Shown here: positions 59,294-64,000 of the stretch, one piece after another | How positions within the stretch are numbered: the stretch's first letter is position 1 | How the letters are laid out: every line of letters begins with the position of its first letter | Source of the DNA: Rubrivirga marina | GTDB lineage: Bacteria > Bacteroidota > Rhodothermia > Rhodothermales > Rubricoccaceae | Assembly (NCBI RefSeq): GCF_002283365.1 | Contig: NZ_MQWD01000001.1 | Coordinates: forward strand, 373,694 to 437,693 | Direction of reading: 5' to 3' | DNA: 64,000 nucleotides | Notes under the pieces: model-generated | Told to the model about the DNA's origin: nothing | The model's database searches: none | The model's input: the letters and a program-made list of their open reading frames with translations, nothing else | Position numbers and translations under genes: made by a program

Positions 59294-59899
59294 ATGGACA
59301 GCACGACCCTCGCTGAGGAGAGCACCGCCCTCCTCGACGCACTCGGTCGCGGGGAGGCCCCGTCCGGCGCGCTCTTCGAACGACTGTACGACGACCTCCG
59401 GCGGATCGCCGAGCGGCAGCGGGCCCGATGGGTCGGCAACGACACGATCAACACGACGGCGCTCGTCCACGAGGCGTACCTCAAGCTGGAGGGCTCCACC
59501 GTCGAGAGCCGGTCGCACCTCCTCGCGGTCGCCTCGCGCGCGATGCGGCAGGTGCTCGTGAGCTACGGCGAGGCGCGGAAGGCCCAGAAACGCGGCGGCG
59601 GCGCGGCCCACACGGCCATCAACGACGAGATCATGAGCTCGCCGTTCACCGAGGCCCAGGCCGACCGCGCGGCGGTCATCGAGGACGCGCTCGCACGGCT
59701 CGAGGAGGCCGACCCGCGGGCGGCGCGCGTCGTCGAGTGCCGGTTTTTCGGTGGGCTCACGGTCCAGGAGACGGCCGAGGCCCTCGGCGTCTCGGAGGCG
59801 ACGGTCGCGCGGAGCTGGCGGGCCGCCCGGGCCTGGCTCTACGGCGAGCTCCAGAACGACGTGACCGGTGCGCGCGACGCGCTCGACGTCAGTTCGTGA
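59294..59899 (+). CDS. ECF-type RNA polymerase sigma factor
   Basis: A 201-aa sigma factor of the ECF group that accompanies Ser/Thr kinases. Region 2: LYDDLRRIAERQRARWVGNDTINTTALVHEAYLKLEG and LAVASRAMRQVLVSYGEARKAQKRGG. Region 4: ARVVECRFFGGLTVQETAEALGVSEATVARSWRAARAWLYGEL. The Pro-kinase gene follows 58 bases downstream. It lacks an adjacent anti-sigma factor, so the kinase is the likely control, as described for other ECF/kinase pairs. The start at 59294 follows a short A/T-rich leader containing repeated GTACG-type boxes. Confidence 0.9.
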   Translation: MDSTTLAEESTALLDALGRGEAPSGALFERLYDDLRRIAERQRARWVGNDTINTTALVHEAYLKLEGSTVESRSHLLAVASRAMRQVLVSYGEARKAQKRGGGAAHTAINDEIMSSPFTEAQADRAAVIEDALARLEEADPRAARVVECRFFGGLTVQETAEALGVSEATVARSWRAARAWLYGELQNDVTGARDALDVSS

Positions 59900-59957
59900 A
59901 GAACGGATGACAGGCGGGCCCGTGCCTCACGGTACTGGAGGGTAGACCCCGCCACCC

Positions 59958-62357
59958 ATGACGTCCGACCGCTGGCACGCCATCGAAGCCGTCTTCGACG
60001 AGGCGGCCGACCTCCCCCCGGCCGAACGCCGGGCCTTCCTGGACCGGTCCTGCCGTACGCCCGACGGCCACCCCGACCCCGCGCTCCGCGAGGAGGTCGA
60101 GCGCCTGCTCAAGCTCGACGTCGGGGCCGAGGCGTTTTTCGAGAGCCCGGCCGTTCCCGACCCGGACCGGGCGCCGCCCGAGGCCGGTCCGTGGCGGCTC
60201 GTCGAGCGGGTCGGCGTGGGCGGGATGGGCGAGGTCTGGCGCGCCGAGCGGGCCGACGGTGCCTATGACCAGACGGCGGCCGTCAAGCTCGTCCGCCCCG
60301 GCCTCGGCGACGACCTCCTCCGGCGGTTCCAGGCCGAGCGCGCCGTGCTCGCGCGGCTCGACCACCCGGCCATCGCGCGGCTCCTCGACGGGGGCACCGC
60401 CAGCGACGGCCGGCCGTACCTCGCGCTCGAGTTCGTCGAAGGCGAGCCGATCACCGACTTCTGCGACCGCCGCCGCCTCGGCGTCAACGAGCGGCTGGCG
60501 CTCTTCGGCGACGTGTGCGAGGCGGTCGCGGCGGCGCACCGCCGGCTCGTGGTCCACCGCGACCTCAAGCCGTCGAACGTCCTCGTGGCCGAGACGCCGG
60601 AGGGGCCGCGCGTCAAGCTCCTCGACTTCGGCATCGCCAAGCTCCTCGACGACGACGCCGGCCTCTCGCTCGTCCAGACCCGCGCCGACCGGCGCGTCCT
60701 GACGCCCGAGTACGCCGCGCCCGAGCAGATCCGCGGCGAGGCACCGACGACGGCGACCGACGTGTACGGGCTCGGCGTCCTGCTCTACGAGCTCCTCACG
60801 GGCCAGCGGCCGTACCGCCCCGCCAGCCGCGTCCGTCGCGCCATCGAGCAGGCCATCCTCGAGGCCGACCCGACCGAGCCCTCGACCGCCGCCACCGACG
60901 CCCACGCGGCCCGGGCCGCGGCCGAGAACCGGGCGACGCAGCCCGATCGCCTCCGACGCCGCCTCCGCGGCGACCTCGACCGGATCGTGCTCAAGGCGCT
61001 CCGCAAGGAGCCCGACCGGCGCTACGACGGCGCCGCCGCGCTGGCCGCCGACCTCGACCGGCACCTCGGCGGGCTCCCCATCGAGGCGCGGCCGGAGTCG
61101 ACCGGCTACCGGATCGGCAAGTTCGTGCGGCGGCACCGGGCGGCGGCGGCCGCGGCGTGTGTCGCACTGCTCGGCGTCCTCGGCGGGGCCGGCGCCGCGC
61201 TCTGGCAGGCCCGCGAGGCGAGCGCGGAGCGAGATCGGGCCGACGCGCGCGCCGCCGAGGCCGAGGCGGTCACGGGCTTCCTCGTCGACCTCATCGGCGA
61301 GGCCCGGCCCGCGGGCTCCGACGGCGACACGCTCCGCGTTCGCGACGTGCTCGACGCGGGCGTGGCCCGGCTCGACACCGGGTTCGCCGACCGGCCGCTC
61401 GTGGCCGCGGCCCTCGCGACGGCGTTCGCGCGGTCGTATGCCAAGCTGGGCCAGAGCGAGCGGGCCGTCCCGCTCTTCCGCCGAGCCCTCGACCTCCGCC
61501 GAGCCCACCTTCCCCCGCTCGACCCGGACGTCCTCCAAGCCGAGAACGCGCTCTCCCTCGCCCTCCTCAACAGCGACGATCTCGACGGCGTCGATTCCCT
61601 CATGACCGCCGCCGTGGCCACCCGCCGCGCCGGCCTCGGAGCGGCCCACCCCCAGGTGGCCATCGCCCTCAACGACCTCGGCATCGCCGCCGACGCGCGC
61701 CGGCCCGACTCGCTAGCGCGGGCCGCGGCGGAGGGCTACTTCCGCGAGGCCATCGACGTGATCGAGGCCGCCGGCCCCGCGGCGTTCGCGGCGGCCTACG
61801 ACGGCAGCGCCTCGTTCGACGGCTTCCGGTCCGGCCTCTACTACAGCCTCGCCGTCCACTACATGACCACGGGCCGACAAGAGCAGGCCGTCGAGCCCAT
61901 GGGGCGAGCCGTCGAGCTCGACGACGCGCCGCCGGAGTCGCTGGATCACCAGATCCTGGCCAACGGGTACGGCGTCCTGCTCCGCCAACTCGAGCGCTAC
62001 GACGAGTCGATCGCCGTCCACCGCGAGGTGGTCGAGGCCGCCCGCCGGGCCCACGGGCCGGACCACCCGTTCTATGGGCATCCGGTCCTCAGCCTCGGCT
62101 CGGCGCTCCAGGCCAGCGGCGACGCGGAGGGCGCAATCCCCGTCCTGAGAGAAGCGCTCCGCGTGTTCGGCGGGCCCGACGCCGACGACCAGGCGGCCCT
62201 CGAGGCGCGGTTCTACCTCGGCCGCGCGCTCGTCGAGGCGGGCCAGGCCGCCGAGGGCCGTCGCGTCCTCCGGGCCGCGCTGCCGGGGCTGGCCGAGACG
62301 TTCGGCCCCGACAACGTCCGCGTGCGGAGGGCGCGCGAGCTCACGGCCGGCGCCTGA
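59958..62357 (+). CDS. Membrane Ser/Thr protein kinase with TPR-like region
   Basis: A 799-aa kinase. N-terminal helical region with the ERRAFLDRSC segment; a kinase domain at about residues 75-345 has the Gly loop GVGGMGEVW, VK Lys (AAVKLVRPG), HRDLKPSN (His200, Arg201, Asp202), LLDFGIAKLL and TPEYAAPEQIRGE. One membrane span at about 393-416 is followed by an extracytoplasmic helical region with TPR-like repeats (LGQSERAVPLFRRALDLRRAHLPPLDPDVLQAENALSLALL). The kinase is paired with the ECF sigma factor upstream and could phosphorylate and activate it in response to a periplasmic signal. Confidence 0.9.
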   Translation: MTSDRWHAIEAVFDEAADLPPAERRAFLDRSCRTPDGHPDPALREEVERLLKLDVGAEAFFESPAVPDPDRAPPEAGPWRLVERVGVGGMGEVWRAERADGAYDQTAAVKLVRPGLGDDLLRRFQAERAVLARLDHPAIARLLDGGTASDGRPYLALEFVEGEPITDFCDRRRLGVNERLALFGDVCEAVAAAHRRLVVHRDLKPSNVLVAETPEGPRVKLLDFGIAKLLDDDAGLSLVQTRADRRVLTPEYAAPEQIRGEAPTTATDVYGLGVLLYELLTGQRPYRPASRVRRAIEQAILEADPTEPSTAATDAHAARAAAENRATQPDRLRRRLRGDLDRIVLKALRKEPDRRYDGAAALAADLDRHLGGLPIEARPESTGYRIGKFVRRHRAAAAAACVALLGVLGGAGAALWQAREASAERDRADARAAEAEAVTGFLVDLIGEARPAGSDGDTLRVRDVLDAGVARLDTGFADRPLVAAALATAFARSYAKLGQSERAVPLFRRALDLRRAHLPPLDPDVLQAENALSLALLNSDDLDGVDSLMTAAVATRRAGLGAAHPQVAIALNDLGIAADARRPDSLARAAAEGYFREAIDVIEAAGPAAFAAAYDGSASFDGFRSGLYYSLAVHYMTTGRQEQAVEPMGRAVELDDAPPESLDHQILANGYGVLLRQLERYDESIAVHREVVEAARRAHGPDHPFYGHPVLSLGSALQASGDAEGAIPVLREALRVFGGPDADDQAALEARFYLGRALVEAGQAAEGRRVLRAALPGLAETFGPDNVRVRRARELTAGA

Positions 62358-62415
62358 ACCAGCCCGCCTCGGGCGCCCTGTGGAGAGGGCCGCCTCCCGA
62401 CCGCGCCGGGACCGG

Positions 62416-63156
62416 CTACATCGCCATCCCGCCGTCGACGCAGATGACCTGGCCCGTCACGTAGGCCGCGGCGTCGGAGAGGAGGAAGAGGACGGCCGCG
62501 GCGATGTCGTCGGGCTGGCCAAGGCGTCCGAGCGGGATCTGGCCCATGAGCTTCTCGGCGGCCGGCCCGAGGTCGGCCGTCATGTCGGTCTCGACGTAGC
62601 CCGGCGCGATCACGTTGGCGCGGACGCCGCGGCCGGCCAGCTCGCGCGCGAGGCTCTTCGTGAACCCGATGAGCCCGGCCTTCGACGCCGCGTAGTTCGC
62701 CTGCCCCGCGTTGCCCATCACGCCGACGACCGACGAGATCGTGACGATGCTCCCGGCGCGCTGCTTCATCATGGGCCGATAGGCCGCCTTCGCCACGTGG
62801 AAGGCGCCCGTCAGGTTCGTGTCGATCACGGCCTGCCACGCCTCGGCGTCCATCCGGATCATCAGCCCGTCGCGCGTGATGCCGGCGTTGACGACGAGCC
62901 CGTCGATGGCGCCCCATTTGTCGAGGACGGCCTGGACGGCGGCCGCGGCGTCGTCGGCCGACGCCGCGTCGGCCTGGATCCCGAGGGCCTTATCGTCGCC
63001 GAGCTCGGCGACGAGGGCGTCGGCGGTGTCGGACGAGGAGCGGTAGGTGAACGCGACGTTCGCGCCGGCCGCGGCGGCGGCGTCGACGATGGCGCGGCCG
63101 ATGCCGCGCGTGCCGCCGGTGACGAGGACGGTCTTTCCGGAGAGGTCGAGGGTCAT
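62416..63156 (-). CDS. fabG: 3-oxoacyl-[acyl-carrier-protein] reductase
   Basis: NADPH-dependent reductase of the fatty-acid elongation cycle. The 246-aa SDR has VLVTGGTRGIGRAIV (cofactor loop), the NAG motif in LVVNAGITRDGLMIRM, the catalytic Ser and Tyr-Lys in SIVTISSVVGVMGNAGQANYAASKAGLIGFTKSLA and NVIAPGYVETDM, and ends GQVICVDGGMAM, the FabG-type tail. ATG at 63156 starts MTLDLSGKTVLVTGG. It follows fabD on the same strand by 73 bases with a palindrome between. Confidence 0.95.
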   Translation of the reverse strand: MTLDLSGKTVLVTGGTRGIGRAIVDAAAAAGANVAFTYRSSSDTADALVAELGDDKALGIQADAASADDAAAAVQAVLDKWGAIDGLVVNAGITRDGLMIRMDAEAWQAVIDTNLTGAFHVAKAAYRPMMKQRAGSIVTISSVVGVMGNAGQANYAASKAGLIGFTKSLARELAGRGVRANVIAPGYVETDMTADLGPAAEKLMGQIPLGRLGQPDDIAAAVLFLLSDAAAYVTGQVICVDGGMAM

Positions 63157-63205
63157 GGATCGAGGTCAGAGGGGCCGGAAAGATCGCACGCGCCCCCGCC
63201 CGCTG

Positions 63206-63231
63206 CCTCCGCCTCGGCGCCGAGGCGGGCT
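63206..63231. repeat. GC palindrome copy between fabD and fabG
   Basis: CCTCCGCCTCGG-CG-CCGAGGCGGGCTA; perfect core, and the fabD TAG is formed in its flank. Here it lies inside an operon, so it cannot be a full terminator in every position. Confidence 0.88.
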
Positions 63232-64000
63232 AGGCCGTGAGGGCGTCGATCTCGGCGGCCGTGCCGGCCTGCGCCGTCTCCGCGTCGCGCCCGAGCGTCC
63301 GCCGCACGAGCCCCGAGAGCACCTTCCCCGTGCCGACCTCCACGAACCGCGTCGCGCCCTCGGCCTGCATCCGCTCCAGCGACTGCGCCCAGCGGACCGG
63401 CGCCGTGAGTTGATCGAGGAGCCGGAGCCGGATGGCGTCGGGGTCCGTCGTCGGCTCGGCCGTCACGTTGAGCACGACGGGGCACGACGGGACGCGGATC
63501 TCGAGCGCGTCCAGCGTCTCCTTCAACCCGTCGCGGGCGAACTTCATGAGCGGGCTGTGGAACGCGCCCGACACGGGCAGCGGCACGACGCGTCGTGCGC
63601 CGGCCTCCGAAGCCGCGGCGCCTGCCCGCTCGACGGCCGGCGCGTCGCCCGAGATCACGATCTGGCCCGGGTCGTTGTAGTTGGCCGGGACGACCTCGCC
63701 CTCGCCCGCCTCGGTCGCCTCCTGGCAGACCGCTTCTAGAGCCTCCGCGTCCAGTCCGAGAACGGCCGACATCGCGCCGGGCCGGACGTCGCCGGCCTGC
63801 GCCATCAGCTCACCGCGCCGACGAACCGCCTGGAGCCCGTCCGCAAACGACAGGGCGCCGACGGCCGCGAGCGCGCTCCACTCGCCGAGGCTGTGGCCTG
63901 CCGCGAGGTCCGGCTTCACACCGCGCGCGGCGAGGGCCGCGTTGGCCGCGAGGCTGTGCGCGTAGAGCGCCGGCTGTGTGATCTCGGTCGGCTTAAGCAC
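63230..64000 (-). CDS. fabD: Malonyl-CoA:ACP transacylase (5'-truncated by window edge)
   Basis: Transfers malonyl from CoA to acyl-carrier protein to feed chain elongation. Visible parts: TQPALYAHSLAANAALAARG, the active-site region AAGHSLGEWSALAAVGALSF (nucleophile Ser in GHSLG), ANYNDPGQIVISGD, SGAFHSPLMKFA (catalytic His) and the FVEVGTGKVLSGLVRR end. About 70 N-terminal residues (including the GQG motif) lie beyond the right edge, so no start is assigned. It heads the fabD-fabG pair on the minus strand. Confidence 0.94.
   Translation of the reverse strand: MLKPTEITQPALYAHSLAANAALAARGVKPDLAAGHSLGEWSALAAVGALSFADGLQAVRRRGELMAQAGDVRPGAMSAVLGLDAEALEAVCQEATEAGEGEVVPANYNDPGQIVISGDAPAVERAGAAASEAGARRVVPLPVSGAFHSPLMKFARDGLKETLDALEIRVPSCPVVLNVTAEPTTDPDAIRLRLLDQLTAPVRWAQSLERMQAEGATRFVEVGTGKVLSGLVRRTLGRDAETAQAGTAAEIDALTA

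Noticed and set aside
1-64000. Insertion sequences, prophage or integrated elements
   Set aside because: No transposase, integrase, phage structural gene or tRNA-flanked insertion was found; the repeats present have no coding capacity.
1-64000. tRNA or rRNA genes
   Set aside because: No cloverleaf with the GGTTCGA-type T-arm and no rRNA-like stretch was recognised when reading both strands by eye; a tRNAscan-SE run would settle it.

Overview
The window is about 64 kb of very GC-rich DNA (near 70 % by eye) from a free-living Gram-negative bacterium. Several features together suggest a Rhodothermota/Bacteroidota-type organism close to the Rubricoccaceae (Rubrivirga/Rubricoccus). These are TonB-dependent receptors with N-terminal carboxypeptidase-regulatory-like domains, TonB/DUF4249 lipoprotein pairs, a folP-cdaA pair, an ECF sigma factor beside a TPR Ser/Thr kinase, TAnnTTG-like -7 elements, and C/T-rich leaders without Shine-Dalgarno sequences. 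The lineage is an inference from gene content. No transposase, integrase, CRISPR array, rRNA or tRNA gene was recognised.

Layout. 1-3.4 kb: folP (cut by the left edge), diadenylate cyclase cdaA, pcm and a DUF368 polyprenyl-phosphate transporter. 3.4-4.0 kb: two bacterial-microcompartment vertex (EutN/CcmL) proteins with no shell hexamer nearby. 4.2-10.6 kb: envelope genes (a lipoprotein, a barrel/coiled-coil outer-membrane protein, an OmpA protein, a second barrel) with a hotdog thioesterase. 10.7-13.1 kb: deoB and tsaD. 13.2-15.8 kb: a Cys-rich small protein and a TonB receptor, probably for metal uptake. 15.9-29.5 kb: SulP transporter, a dispersed queuosine set (yhhQ, queE, queC, queF), HAD phosphatase, flavin-type oxidoreductase, GH13 enzyme, S9 peptidase and a NAD(P)-binding protein. 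29.7-38.5 kb: mltG, a multi-span membrane protein, a Tyr-rich/Arg-Pro-rich lipoprotein, proS, a PAP2-like protein and a cN-II-type 5'-nucleotidase. 39.1-41.3 kb: a tightly overlapped signalling operon of stand-alone receiver, RsbQ-type hydrolase and PAS histidine kinase. 41.4-53.3 kb: lipoproteins, two tandem TonB/DUF4249 modules, a Sir2 deacylase and a third TonB receptor of this region. 53.5-59.1 kb: a ChaN-type protein, a DEAD-box helicase and three coupled paralogous Gly-rich membrane proteins. 59.3-62.4 kb: an ECF sigma/Ser-Thr kinase pair. 62.4-64 kb: fabG and fabD (cut by the right edge).

The most unusual feature is a dispersed GC palindrome. Its half-site is CCCGCCTCGG, joined through a two-base centre to its reverse complement. 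At least 24 copies occur. Most begin a few bases after a stop codon, so they look like a genome-wide 3'-end or terminator element. Seven copies lie inside genes; six of these are read in one frame giving the peptide R-L-G-A-E-A-G or a close variant, much as the Rickettsia palindromic elements insert into proteins. Two copies of a second, longer inverted-repeat element are also present.

How the genes work together. yhhQ, queE, queC and queF supply and convert the queuosine precursor preQ0. cdaA makes c-di-AMP. The TonB receptors, DUF4249 lipoproteins, OmpA and barrel proteins build and serve the outer membrane. The RsbQ-PAS-kinase-receiver operon and the ECF/kinase pair are two self-contained signalling modules.
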